Notes: generated from the sequence alone by a model not told the origin. 64,000 nt of DNA from DASXQK01 sp963724385 (GCA_963724385.1 CAVRUJ010000001.1:186001-250000), one strand, 5' to 3'; positions 8,807-17,221 are shown, counted from the stretch's first letter. Numbers and translations are program-made.

Positions 8807-9222
8807 GACAGATCCCCGGCGAAGTCGAGGGAAGACCCGGAGGCCGCCGTCGCCTCGCTGGTGTCGGCGAGCTGCGTCCAGCCGATCATGAAGCCGATGA
8901 CTGCCGCAGCGGCCAGGCTCGCAACCCTGAGCCAGAGGCCGCGGCCGGCGGGCGGCATCGCGCCGGCCGGATGGACGATCGGGCGATCCTGCGCGGCCGC
9001 GGTCGCCCGCGCGGCCAGCCTCTCGGCGTCGAGGATCGGCGGCGCCAAGGGCGGGGCCCGGTCAAGCAGCCGGTCGACAGCCTTGGCCTCGGCCACCAAG
9101 CCCTGCGCCTGCGGCGAGCCTGCCAGAAGCTCGGCCGCCGAAGCCCGCTCGGCGGGCGGCCAGCGGCGCGGATCGCCGCCATAGGCGTCCACGAGTTCGC
9201 GCAAACGTTCCAGTTGCATCAT
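8800..9222 (-). CDS. Single-pass membrane protein, probable anti-sigma factor
   Basis: About 140 residues. The N-terminal soluble half includes LVDAYGGDPRRWPPAERA, seen in hypothetical proteins encoded beside alphaproteobacterial ECF sigma genes. A transmembrane helix follows (GLWLRVASLAAAAVIGFMIGW), then a short periplasmic tail. The start at 9222 (or 9219) is preferred over a TTG at 9243 because a GA-rich ribosome site precedes it and the gene then starts 13 bases after the sigma stop. No zinc HxxxCxxC motif is present, so if it is an anti-sigma factor it is not a ZAS type. Confidence 0.6.
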   Translation of the reverse strand: MMQLERLRELVDAYGGDPRRWPPAERASAAELLAGSPQAQGLVAEAKAVDRLLDRAPPLAPPILDAERLAARATAAAQDRPIVHPAGAMPPAGRGLWLRVASLAAAAVIGFMIGWTQLADTSEATAASGSSLDFAGDLSW

Positions 9223-9235
9223 CCCATCCCTCGCA

Positions 9236-9823
9236 TCACCCAACTTCCCTGGAGGCCGAAAGATCGGCCAGCAATTCCTTCAACGCGCGTCGGCCCCGGA
9301 CCAGCAGCGATTCGAGCGCGCCGACGCTGATCGCCAAGGCCGCCGCGGCCTCGATATTGCCCAGCCCCTCGAAATAGCAGAGCGCCAAGGCCGCGCGCTG
9401 CCGGTCGGGCAAAGCCGCCATGGCGGCGGCGACCCGCCGGCTGGTCTCGCTCGCGGCCCTCGCATCGAACCCGTCGGCCCGCTCGTCGGCGATTTCGGCC
9501 GCCGCCTCGAGCTCCACCGGGCGCGGGCGCCGGCGCCGGTCCAGGCACAGGTTGACCAGCACGCGGTAGAGCCAGGTGCCGATCTGGGCCCGGCCGGAGC
9601 CGCCGTCGCCGGCCCGGTCATTGGCCGGCAGCCATTCCGGGGCCTTCTGCCAGCAGCGCAAGAAAGTCTCCTGCACGATCTCCTCCGCATCGCTCCGGTT
9701 GGCGACGATGCGCTGGGCGACGGCCGTGGCGCGGGCGAGATGCCGGCGCACCAGGACCGCGAAGGCCGCCTTGTCGCCGGCCCCGGCCCGACGCATCAGG
9801 GCGTCGTCGCTCTCATCCTGCAT
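9236..9823 (-). CDS. ECF-family RNA polymerase sigma factor
   Basis: A 195-residue sigma factor. Region 2 is visible as AFAVLVRRHLARATAVAQRIV and SDAEEIVQETFLRCW (core and -10 recognition); region 4 is LPDRQRAALALCYFEGLGNIEAAAALAISVGALESLLVRGRRAL, a helix-turn-helix for -35 recognition. A linker of about 50 residues, rich in Arg and Glu, separates them. It is the first gene of a five-gene minus-strand operon, so it probably directs expression of the downstream membrane, Spy-like, DUF1800 and DUF1501 genes. Confidence 0.92.
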   Translation of the reverse strand: MQDESDDALMRRAGAGDKAAFAVLVRRHLARATAVAQRIVANRSDAEEIVQETFLRCWQKAPEWLPANDRAGDGGSGRAQIGTWLYRVLVNLCLDRRRRPRPVELEAAAEIADERADGFDARAASETSRRVAAAMAALPDRQRAALALCYFEGLGNIEAAAALAISVGALESLLVRGRRALKELLADLSASREVG

Positions 9824-9922
9824 GGCTTGGTCCGATCGCCGGGGTGCCCCGCCGCCCCGGCCTTCAGCTTCGCCCTTGCATTTATGCCGGGGCCCGGCCC
9901 ATTGGCCTGTCTTCGGGTGAAT

Positions 9923-10390
9923 TCAAGCTCTCGGCCATGCAACCGCTCCCTGCCCCGCCAGCGTCTTCAAGGGGATACACGGGCGGGCCGGCGGAATCCT
10001 GCGCGCGGCGGGGGCTGATTGCCAGGGGTGGCGGAGGCGGTTCCAGGCATAGGGGAGGCGGGCGAAGGCGTCGTAGAGCAGCGTTGCGGCGGCACCGACG
10101 CCGGGGAGGCCGAGGAAGCGGCCGAGCTTGCGCTGGCCCGGCGTACGCCTCCAGAGAGCGGCGAAGGCAGCCGCGCCGACGGCTCCCTGGCCATCGGGCT
10201 CGCGGACATGGAGACGAAGGCGGACCAATTCGATATCGGCGCCGATCTCAGTCAGCGCCTCCGGATGTTCATTGATGTCGCACCACTCGGCTGGCTCACC
10301 CGCCGCTTCCATGCGCCGGCGCTGATCCGCGACGCTGGCGCCGCAGACCGGGCAGAGCGAGTTGAAGAAGACTTTGGGGCGGGAGGACAT
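9923..10390 (-). CDS. DUF393 (DCC family) thiol-disulfide oxidoreductase-like protein, left copy
   Basis: A 155-residue protein starting at the ATG at 10390 (MSSRPKVF). It has the DCC-family N-terminus with FFNSLCPVC: C13 and C16 form a CxxC pair. A C-terminal segment RTPGQRKLGRFLGLPG is also family-typical. A near-identical but shorter copy lies at 16889-17221 in the same orientation. In the intact copy this gene follows a glutamine-synthetase-like gene; here the partner has been separated by the AT-richer island. The last 40 residues are low-complexity Arg/Pro/Ala. Confidence 0.8.
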   Translation of the reverse strand: MSSRPKVFFNSLCPVCGASVADQRRRMEAAGEPAEWCDINEHPEALTEIGADIELVRLRLHVREPDGQGAVGAAAFAALWRRTPGQRKLGRFLGLPGVGAAATLLYDAFARLPYAWNRLRHPWQSAPAARRIPPARPCIPLKTLAGQGAVAWPRA

Positions 10391-10553
10391 GGGCCCTCTA
10401 GTCAGCTTTGCAACAACCGCAGGGTCATCCGCCGTGGTATCCACCAGCCCTAACAGAGCTATTCTCGGACGACCATATGTCTTTCGCGGAATCCCCACCC
10501 TCCCACTGCCGCCGACTATTACTCCCAAATCGGCTGGGTTTCAAGGAAGTCGC

Positions 10554-11453
10554 TCAAGCAGCGATGCGCTTTTTCAAGTCCCCAAGTTGGGCATATAGCC
10601 AACTTGCAATCTTGAAGGTGAAAAGACCAATGACAATTCCCCCATAGAAATCATTGACGGTTACCGAGAGGGGAAGCGTATCGCTTTTTAGTCGGAAGGT
10701 CAGTAGCACGAAGATCGCCGCCGTAATAGCGCCGATTAAAAACACGGCAAAGGATCTAATGATATATTGAAAGAAACTTCGCACGGTAATCTTGTCACTG
10801 TTCCAGAGGGCCATTGAAAACAAAAACAACGACAACATAGCAGCACCGAGACACGCCCCGAGGACAATGACAAACAACGGCGGCTTCATATCAACAGAAA
10901 ATTGGATATCTTGAAAAAGTGGCTCCTCAATAGCCCCGGGAACATATTTGACCCGGGCGGCAAAATTGTATGTGCCCGGCTCGAAGGTAACAAAGTGGAA
11001 CCAATACATCAATTTTTCATAGGTGCTTGTAAAATTTGCCTCTTCCGCCGGGTTTAGTACCTTCCTTCGAGAGACTTCTTGTCCTGCGTCAACTTTTAGC
11101 TCTTCGTTAACTACGATCATATCGCATGTCGAACCCGGCCAAATCAATCTGACTTCAGGCGGCGGACAAACTGTTATCTGCTGAAGGGTCATCGAAGTCG
11201 GGCGATTGGCATCAGTCCCGGTTGAGTCATGAGCACTATCATAAGCGAAAGCAAACTTTACCTCGAGATCGCGATCAACTACGACTGACCCCGACGGTAC
11301 TGTGACTGTCACCCGTGGCGCATTGTTAGCAATTGAGTATGGGTTCGTGTTTGTTAAATTATCCGCATTACTCAACTGAGGCCAAACCAAATAGCTGCAG
11401 AGGCCTGCCCACAGAATTAGCCGTCGTCGATTGATTTTGCTCAAATAGTGCAT
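10554..11453 (-). CDS. Exported membrane protein of unknown function (island)
   Basis: About 299 residues from the ATG at 11453, which overlaps the upstream gene by 13 bases and is followed by a signal peptide (NRRRLILWAGLCSYLVW...SNA). An extracytoplasmic region of about 170 residues with beta-rich character and two cysteines follows, then three hydrophobic segments near the C-terminus (beginning PPLFVIVLGACLG, IIRSFAVFLIGAI, and GGIVIGLFTFKIA). Codon use is much more AT-rich than in the flanking core genes, which suggests acquisition by transfer. I do not recognise the family. Confidence 0.6.
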   Translation of the reverse strand: MHYLSKINRRRLILWAGLCSYLVWPQLSNADNLTNTNPYSIANNAPRVTVTVPSGSVVVDRDLEVKFAFAYDSAHDSTGTDANRPTSMTLQQITVCPPPEVRLIWPGSTCDMIVVNEELKVDAGQEVSRRKVLNPAEEANFTSTYEKLMYWFHFVTFEPGTYNFAARVKYVPGAIEEPLFQDIQFSVDMKPPLFVIVLGACLGAAMLSLFLFSMALWNSDKITVRSFFQYIIRSFAVFLIGAITAAIFVLLTFRLKSDTLPLSVTVNDFYGGIVIGLFTFKIASWLYAQLGDLKKRIAA

Positions 11454-12184
11454 GACGTAGCTTGGATGGTGGCAATCTCGTGCATAAAATAAGACTTGCG
11501 CGAAGGGCGGAGAGGGAAAGTGCTGATCCACTGCGTCGTATCATGCAAGAACGCCTGCCTAATCGTTCCACAATCGCAGCTGCTGGATCCCGCCGCCGAA
11601 GTGGCGTGGGAACTTACACACAACTCGACGTAAGTGAGACGGAGTTCAACTACGTTGTCATTCATGTAATTCGGGTCGATCTGCCCACTTTCGATTAGGG
11701 TCTCTGCGGCGGCGCCCCCCTCTAAATCATTTACCAAGCGCAAAAGGTCTTCGACGCTCGTGTTTATTCGATCTTTGGCGCCGGCCTTAGCGAGACTATC
11801 CGAATTTGAAGCGGTGACACCGTCATGCCAGCTGATATACCGAAGCCAATATTGCTTTGCTGTCGTCAGGAACTCATTCGGTTTGTTGTTTCTGTAAATG
11901 ATCGCCAGGTTGTGATAGGCAGAGGCGGACTCAAAATAAAACCGCTCCAGACGCGGAAGGTCCTGCGAGGAAGAGAGTATTGGGTCGTTATCATATTGAG
12001 TAAAGTACTGCGCCAGGGCGATGGGCTTATCTCGGAGCCCAACCGCACCGCTTAGAATCTTTTCTAACTCCGGGTCTGCGTTTGCTGCGCTCTGTTGTGC
12101 ACGGCTCCATTGTGGACAAAGGAATACGCAAGATAGGAGCGCAGCGCAGAAGATAAAAAGTGGTTTGATCATGATCGGGTGCAT
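11441..12184 (-). CDS. Secreted protein of unknown function (island)
   Basis: About 247 residues from the ATG at 12184 (or 12172). A clear signal peptide (MIKPLFIFCAALLSCVFLCPQWSRA) ends in an Ala-x-Ala-like site before QQSAAN. The mature protein is helical and includes YFESASAYHNLAIIYRNN, which has the feel of a TPR-like repeat, but I cannot confirm it. The C-terminal 40 residues are Ser/Cys-rich. It is transcribed just ahead of, and overlapping, the exported membrane protein, so the two probably work together. AT-rich codon use like its neighbour. Confidence 0.55.
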   Translation of the reverse strand: MHPIMIKPLFIFCAALLSCVFLCPQWSRAQQSAANADPELEKILSGAVGLRDKPIALAQYFTQYDNDPILSSSQDLPRLERFYFESASAYHNLAIIYRNNKPNEFLTTAKQYWLRYISWHDGVTASNSDSLAKAGAKDRINTSVEDLLRLVNDLEGGAAAETLIESGQIDPNYMNDNVVELRLTYVELCVSSHATSAAGSSSCDCGTIRQAFLHDTTQWISTFPLRPSRKSYFMHEIATIQATSCTI

Positions 12185-12629
12185 CACATAAATCCTCCTC
12201 CCTACGATCGACGAACACCTTGATTTGGCGCGACCAGGAGTCACTGTCACAACGCGCCCGCCAACGTGGGTCGGGTGAAATGTGCCCGTCTATTTTTGCA
12301 AGAATAGCATGCCTGCCACCAATCGGTGAAGGTGTTTTAGAGAGGCGTACTATTTTCCAAATGGCATGCCTGCTTAGCCTGGTGGTTTGTGGTGGCCAGC
12401 GGTTATGAGCATAATGTTAATGCATCGACACTCGAACAGGCGCTCGCCTGTTTCGCCGGAGGCATTTTTAATGCCCAGTCACTGAGACTTGCCAACATTG
12501 AGTTGTCCGGTTTTCGGACTGTTCGCATCGGCGAAGGTTTTTCCGGGGCATATCCGCCAGGTGGCATAAGAGTCTTGCCTACAACCAGGTGTGAGCTACA
12601 ATCCAAAGGAGTCCTTTGGGGGGAGTGTT
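12185..12629. other. Intergenic region between divergent island genes
   Basis: A 445-base non-coding stretch between the divergent exported-protein pair and the lipoprotein gene. It contains a 10-base direct repeat GCATGCCTGC (12307-12316 and 12364-12373) and, next to the lipoprotein start, an 8 bp dyad CCAAAGGA-G-TCCTTTGG (12603-12619) that overlaps the ribosome-binding region and could regulate translation. Several short frames cross it, but none has a convincing start or composition. Confidence 0.5.
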
Positions 12630-13547
12630 ATGCCTGGGCATATGGGTCGGGGATGGTGGGCGCTGTGGCGCAGTTTGCTCGCCGTAGTTGGGGGCTTGGC
12701 ACTAACATCATGCGCCGCTGTCGAGGGATTTCAGAAAACCCCAGAGGCGTCCTCGACCACAGAGGCACGACGTTCGCTGTACTACGGAGAGCATGCGGAT
12801 GACGCATACTATGCGGCGGCACCGGCCGACCGGCAGAAAGTCAGGGACGAGTTAGTTTATGGCAAGATGCAGGTCCTTGAGGATGACTTCTTGGACTTCG
12901 AGCGCTCCCTGAACAGCTCGGGCAATTACGTCACGGCAGGCAGCGACCTCGCTGTTCTATTGTTGAATGGTGTTGCTGCGACGACCGGCGGCCTGGCCGC
13001 GAAATCCGCACTGTCAGCCGCATCTGGAGGCATCGTGGGTGCCCAGGGGGTTGTCAACAAGGACCTCTACTATCAAAAGACACTGCCGGCACTCGTTTCA
13101 CAGATGCAGGCAACCCGAGAGAAGGCCCGGCTGACGATTATTGAGAACCTAAAACTGTCCGACAGCACCTATCCCTTGAATTCAGCAGAAATAGACCTCA
13201 AAAGGCTGGAGGAGGCTGGGAGCCTGATCAACGCAGTCAACGACATCTCGCAGCAGGCAACGAATCAAAAGAACGGCACGGATGCTCAGATCCAGAACCT
13301 TCAAAGCTTGACCTTTTCTGCTACAGCCAGCGCGACAAAGCTCCAGGCATGGCTTTATCCAAATGGAAAAGTGGACCAATCCAACTTGAATTCCTTGCAG
13401 GCATGGCTCAATAGGCAGCCGGAAAGCTTCCTCAATGGTCAAAATTATCCGCCGGCAGCCTTTGTGAGTGGCGACACCGGCAACGCCGACCTCGAACCAA
13501 TCCGGCTGCGTGCGTTAAACGATCCAACACTCAAAATACCACAATAG
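12630..13547 (+). CDS. Putative lipoprotein of unknown function (island)
   Basis: About 305 residues from the ATG at 12630, chosen because of the strong GGGGGGAG ribosome site at 12618-12625. The N-terminus has a signal and lipobox (LALTSC). The mature part begins with a YYGEHADDAYYAAAPADRQ segment, then a hydrophobic Gly/Ala-rich stretch (about residues 110-145), then long amphipathic helices with TLPALVSQMQATREKAR. Proteins of similar pattern occur as unnamed conserved lipoproteins in rhizobia-like genomes, from memory. A small gene follows after 12 bases. Confidence 0.65.
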   Translation: MPGHMGRGWWALWRSLLAVVGGLALTSCAAVEGFQKTPEASSTTEARRSLYYGEHADDAYYAAAPADRQKVRDELVYGKMQVLEDDFLDFERSLNSSGNYVTAGSDLAVLLLNGVAATTGGLAAKSALSAASGGIVGAQGVVNKDLYYQKTLPALVSQMQATREKARLTIIENLKLSDSTYPLNSAEIDLKRLEEAGSLINAVNDISQQATNQKNGTDAQIQNLQSLTFSATASATKLQAWLYPNGKVDQSNLNSLQAWLNRQPESFLNGQNYPPAAFVSGDTGNADLEPIRLRALNDPTLKIPQ

Positions 13548-13559
13548 GGAGGCAATCAC

Positions 13560-13751
13560 ATGGCGTGCGGAACATTCACGGTCAAAAGCGTACCTCAGGC
13601 GAAGCTGCAGCAGACCATCGACCTATTTAAGGCGAACAACCCGTCCCCCACAAACGTGAGCAGTGCTCCGGATGGATCCGGAACCTATACCGTCACTGCC
13701 CAGTTCCCACCGTGTCCCCCTAACACCACGCATAGCCCGACCGGAAACTGA
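13560..13751 (+). CDS. Small protein of unknown function, 63 residues (island)
   Basis: Begins at an ATG preceded by GGGAGG and lies 12 bases after the lipoprotein stop, so it is very likely in the same operon. The sequence has no signal peptide. It consists of a TFTVKSVPQAKLQQTIDLFKAN helix segment followed by a beta-like stretch GTYTVTAQFPPCPP and a Pro/Thr-rich tail. Two or three cysteines are present. No family recognised. Confidence 0.55.
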   Translation: MACGTFTVKSVPQAKLQQTIDLFKANNPSPTNVSSAPDGSGTYTVTAQFPPCPPNTTHSPTGN

Positions 13752-13799
13752 ATCTCATACTTTGTTTTGCCAAGCGATCTACGTAGAATTATGTGAGCG

Positions 13800-14190
13800 T
13801 ATCGGCTGATCCTGCGATGGTCGCTCTCCTGCAGCAGAGCCGCCAGATGCTCCTCGCCCAGGCGCTGGCGCCAGTGGGTCATCTACGAGCGATCAAAGGG
13901 CAGCTCCTGGCGGAGCCCCTCCTCGCCACAGAAGTGCTGCTAGTACAGGTTCTCCAGTTGGCACGCGCAGCGCCTCGTCCGACAGCCAGTGCGTGTGCTG
14001 CAGAATGAAGAGGCCCGCGATCAGCCGGGCCGGTAACGGCGGCTGGCCTGTCCCCGCGTCGCAGACCGTGGCGAAGCCCTGCTCCACGAACTCCCAGTCG
14101 ATCTCACCCGCCAGCCGCACCAGCGGATGCCCCATGTCTATGATCTGATCCTCCGCCGGCCAGAACAGATCCATCTGCCGCTCGTCGCAG
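13800..14190 (-). pseudogene. IS5-family transposase remnant
   Basis: The N-terminal third of an IS5-like transposase: DQIIDMGHPLVRLAGEIDWEF, QPPLPARLIAGLFILQHTHWLSDEALR, then after a frameshift (near 13960) the family pieces NLY-x-QHFCGEEGLRQELPFDRS and MTHWRQRLGEEHL in another frame. In-frame stops replace residues after NLY and after FDRS. The DDE catalytic part is missing beyond about 13800. No terminal inverted repeats were found. It lies next to the glutamine synthetase pseudogene and marks past insertion activity in the island. Confidence 0.8.
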
Positions 14191-14249
14191 TGAGAATTTC
14201 GATGCGGCGCTATCCCATTGCTAACCTCCAGAGGGTAACTACCCCCTCC

Positions 14250-14830
14250 CCAAATACCACTCCGAATCCAGCTCGTTCACCTAGGCCGAAAAGCGCCGGC
14301 ACTCCGCCGCCTTGATGGCGTGGAAGATTTCCAGGAACCGCTCGCCGAACGCATCCTCTAGAAACGCCGAGCCCTTCATCGCGCGGAGCGCCGCCGGCCA
14401 ATCGTTGGGCAGGTCGGCGGCAGCTTGGGCATAGCCGTCGCCTTCCACCGCCTTGCCTGGGTCGAGCTTCTCCTTGATGCCCCCGTGCATGCCGGCGAGA
14501 ACGGCGGCGATGGCGAGGTAGCGGTTGGCGTCGGCGCCGACGACCCGGTGCTCCAGATGCCCCGAGGCCGGGGCGCCGGTCGGCACGCGCACGGCGACGC
14601 TCCGGTTGTTGGCGCCCCAGCTGCGTGCGATCGGCGCATAGCATGCCGCTTGGAAGCGCCGATAGGAATTGGCATTGGGTGCGAACACGCCCACGGCGTC
14701 GGCGATCGCGGCGGCGAGCCCATGCCCGGTCGCGATCTCGCATGCCGCGCGTTTCCACAGGATCGCCTCGTCTCCCGCCCGGAGGGCTTCGCGCCGGTGG
14801 CGCAGCACCACGTCGAGCTGGCCGTGCTGA
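14250..14830 (-). pseudogene. Glutamine-synthetase-like gene remnant (truncated, internally deleted, nonsense)
   Basis: Homologous to the intact gene at 17232-18602. The match begins near GQLEVVLRHR and ends at the gene's 3' end. About 50 residues around the GSGFHIHASL active-site region are deleted: WKRA...GHGLAA joins directly to IADAVGVFAPN. The CAG codon after RRFSA has become a TAG at 14281-14283, although the ELD-x-EWYL ending is still readable beyond it. The N-terminal half is absent. This is the partner that would have preceded the left DUF393 copy. Confidence 0.85.
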
Positions 14831-15088
14831 TCGGTGCCTACTGGACCGAAGGGCGTTTGGTTGCGTTGCGTGTGCATGACAAACAATCAGTGCGACCCGA
14901 AAAAGAGCACTATGGACAACAATGCATTTTTTAAGATTGACACCGATTTTCGCACAGACAACCATGGGTACCATTGTCTACTCGTATCATTTCGCTGATG
15001 TTGCTGCAGCGCAGGGGGTTAGGGGAACGAGGTCTCTCCGCGGGAGCGGGGCCGGAAGGGGACCAATCAAGGAAGCAGTATCACTCAG
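14831..15088. other. AT-rich intergenic region before the second island lipoprotein
   Basis: A 258-base stretch between the glutamine synthetase remnant and the lipoprotein gene. It includes short inverted ends AGACAA...TTGTCT around CCATGGGTACCA (about 14957-14980). It is likely to contain the promoter of the downstream gene; no coding region is supported here. Confidence 0.4.
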
Positions 15089-16264
15089 ATGACGCGATTA
15101 GGGGAGCCAACGCGTACGCTGGTTGGCGCATGTTATGCGGGCACTTTACCTCGTGCCCTTGCCAACCTGATCGCATTGATATCGATCTTTGCCTGTTGCG
15201 GATGTGTGCCATCGTTCGAACTGTTTGGCGGCTCTGGGCCAGCGAATATTCCTTCGGGGCCGAAGATTTCTGACCTGCTCGACAACGTAGCCTGCGAGCT
15301 CGCTGAGGCAGCCCAATCAGAGGCGTCCATTCCGGTTCGAGCGCCCGATAGAGCATTTGCTGGTAACCCACTTAATGAACCTCAGGAAACATTCTCACTA
15401 CGTGACGAACTCGACGCAATTCGATATGCAGCAGTCGCTACGTATACTTTGGATGTCACAAATCTTCAGGCCATAAGTCCTTCAGTAAACTTCATCAATC
15501 CACTGGCAACTGCGATGACGAATTTCACCCTTTCGGTCGGGGGCCAACTAAGCGAACAAGAGCACCGGAACATCACGCTCAATGAAACAATAGATTTTGA
15601 ACGGTTTTCACAGGGGCATGGCCTCCCTCAGTCATCTTGTGCTAAGCGCGGCCGGCGGAGCGAGTTAGGAGGTGATCTTCAGCTCTCGGAGATACTTTCG
15701 ATGGGTTTAATGGCCAACGTACAAAACGAGGTAGCCCTTTGCCCAAATATTTTCTTGTCACGGCAAAAGTTGCATAAGGATGACAAGCCGGTCTCGGCCC
15801 CTCCGCCCCCTCTAGGGAATCTTTGCAAGGACGGAGAGACTGGTGTAGTTCCGACCGCCCTCGGACAGCAAGTGGCCGGGAGCGCTCAATACGGGGTTTT
15901 CGGCTCAATTATCGATTTCACGATAGTGGAGGGCGCAAACGGCGGACCAAACTGGACTCTAGTGCATTTTAAGGGTCCAATTGCCAGCAGTGGAGGCTCG
16001 CAACCCGGTTTGCTGAATGTTAGTCGGACCGTCAAGGACACTCTAAATATCTCCTTCGTACCACTTTGCGTGCAGGACGACGCGATAAAGAACTATTACA
16101 ATAGTCATCACAAGCAAGTGCCATTTCCTATTTGGGCAACTGCGAGCCAACTAGGCAACTGTAAAGACCTAACGTCATATGGGCTATCAATCATTTTGTA
16201 TAATGCAATTAATAACAATATTAATCAGCTATTACAGCAAATATCTCCGACCTTGGTGCCGTAG
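15089..16264 (+). CDS. Putative lipoprotein of unknown function, 391 residues (island)
   Basis: Signal sequence with ALANLIALISIFACCGC; the cysteine after CCG fits a lipobox around residue 38. The mature domain starts KISDLLDNVACELAEAA and later contains a Ser/Gly-rich region and a C-terminal helix NINQLLQQISPTLVP. Composition is AT-rich and Asn/Gln-rich, unlike flanking genes. Proteins beginning with a similar (I/V)SD-x-(L/I)-D-x-(V/I)-x-CEL motif occur as unannotated rhizobial lipoproteins, from memory. Ribosome site is weak (GGAAG). Function unknown. Confidence 0.65.
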   Translation: MTRLGEPTRTLVGACYAGTLPRALANLIALISIFACCGCVPSFELFGGSGPANIPSGPKISDLLDNVACELAEAAQSEASIPVRAPDRAFAGNPLNEPQETFSLRDELDAIRYAAVATYTLDVTNLQAISPSVNFINPLATAMTNFTLSVGGQLSEQEHRNITLNETIDFERFSQGHGLPQSSCAKRGRRSELGGDLQLSEILSMGLMANVQNEVALCPNIFLSRQKLHKDDKPVSAPPPPLGNLCKDGETGVVPTALGQQVAGSAQYGVFGSIIDFTIVEGANGGPNWTLVHFKGPIASSGGSQPGLLNVSRTVKDTLNISFVPLCVQDDAIKNYYNSHHKQVPFPIWATASQLGNCKDLTSYGLSIILYNAINNNINQLLQQISPTLVP

Positions 16265-16372
16265 CCTTGAGTGTCGCCTGTGGTTGGCAAACGAGGATCG
16301 GCGTGCGGTGTTGCACGGGGAGGCGAGCTATGATTTCGGACCGCGACGAGGCTGGCAGCTCTGGCTAGTGTC

Positions 16373-16627
16373 ATGACGCTATGCGTCTTCGTACCGGGCA
16401 CGGCCCAGGAGAGGCAGAGACCCTTTGGAACTCTCATCGCCCAGGGATTCAAAATTGTGGCAGCAATTTTCATCCCTGCTGCCACGAATTTGAAGGTTCC
16501 GGTTGTGGTCATCACGATGCAGCTCGGCAAGCAGGTTGCCGTATGTACGGTTGCTCCTGAGTCCTGGGAAGAGATGGACGAAAAGTTGCGGACCGACGCA
16601 AGTGTCTGCGATATTCGTTCCTACTAG
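16373..16627 (+). CDS. Small, possibly secreted protein (84 residues; start uncertain)
   Basis: The open frame continues upstream of the ATG at 16373 as FRTATRLAALASVMTLCVFVPGTAQ, a good signal peptide without an in-frame start. A GGGGAGG ribosome site and an ATG sit at 16317-16332, but exactly one base out of frame with it. Either the gene has suffered a one-base insertion near 16333 or translation starts at 16373 and lacks the export signal. The remainder (FGTLIAQGFKIVAA...ESWEEMDEKLRTD) resembles no family I know. Confidence 0.4.
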   Translation: MTLCVFVPGTAQERQRPFGTLIAQGFKIVAAIFIPAATNLKVPVVVITMQLGKQVAVCTVAPESWEEMDEKLRTDASVCDIRSY

Positions 16628-16888
16628 GCTGTGCGTCCTCCGAAGCCCGGGAGCTTCGCATGCTTTAGTAGGAGAACCCTCGGCTTCGCAATCTGATGGC
16701 CGACGTGACTCTGGACAATGAGATGTGACCGAGGTCATTAACAACAGCTACGGAGCCCGCGCGTGCCCGCGAGATAGTCGACTTTGCGACGACCTGCTGC
16801 CGCGTTTCGATCCGGGGCTTGGGGGAATCCTGTGCCCCCCGGGCGGCGATTACCAGCGCCGGCAGAGGCGGTTCCAGGCATAGAGGAG

Positions 16889-17221
16889 CTAGGCGAAGGT
16901 GTCGTAGAGGAAGGCAGCGAAGGTCCTGTTTCCGGGCAGGCCGAGGAAGCGGCTGAGCCCACGCTGGCCAGGCGTGCGCCGCCAGAGGGCGACGAAGGCA
17001 ACCGAGCCGATGGCTAGGCTACCGTCGGCCTCGCGAACGTGGAGACGCAGGCGGACGGCTTCGATATCGGCGCCAATCTCGGTCAGCGCGTCCGGATGCT
17101 CATTGATGTCGCACCACTCGACGGGCTCGCCTGCCGCATCCATGCGCCGGCGCTGGTCCGCGAAGCTGGCGCGGCAGACCGGGCAAAGGGGGTTGTAGAA
17201 GACTTTGGGGCGGGAGGGCAC
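16889..17221 (-). CDS. DUF393 (DCC family) protein, right copy, C-terminally truncated
   Basis: A 110-residue copy of the gene at 9923-10390, from a GTG at 17221. It keeps FYNPLCPVC and the RTPGQRGLSRFLGLPG segment but stops at FA-TAG, where the left copy reads FARLPYAWNRL. Readable homologous sequence (LYAWNRL) continues after the stop, so a nonsense mutation has shortened it. It begins 10 bases after the glutamine-synthetase-like gene ends, so the two are co-transcribed. The core thioredoxin-like CxxC region is intact. Confidence 0.75.
   Translation of the reverse strand: MPSRPKVFYNPLCPVCRASFADQRRRMDAAGEPVEWCDINEHPDALTEIGADIEAVRLRLHVREADGSLAIGSVAFVALWRRTPGQRGLSRFLGLPGNRTFAAFLYDTFA

Noticed and set aside
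12389..12802. 137-codon plus-strand frame before the lipoprotein
   Set aside because: It overlaps the better-supported lipoprotein in a different frame; no ribosome site precedes its start and composition is not protein-like in the second half.
13800..14190. Active insertion sequence
   Set aside because: Only the N-terminal third of an IS5-type transposase is present, with a frameshift, two stop codons and no terminal inverted repeats.
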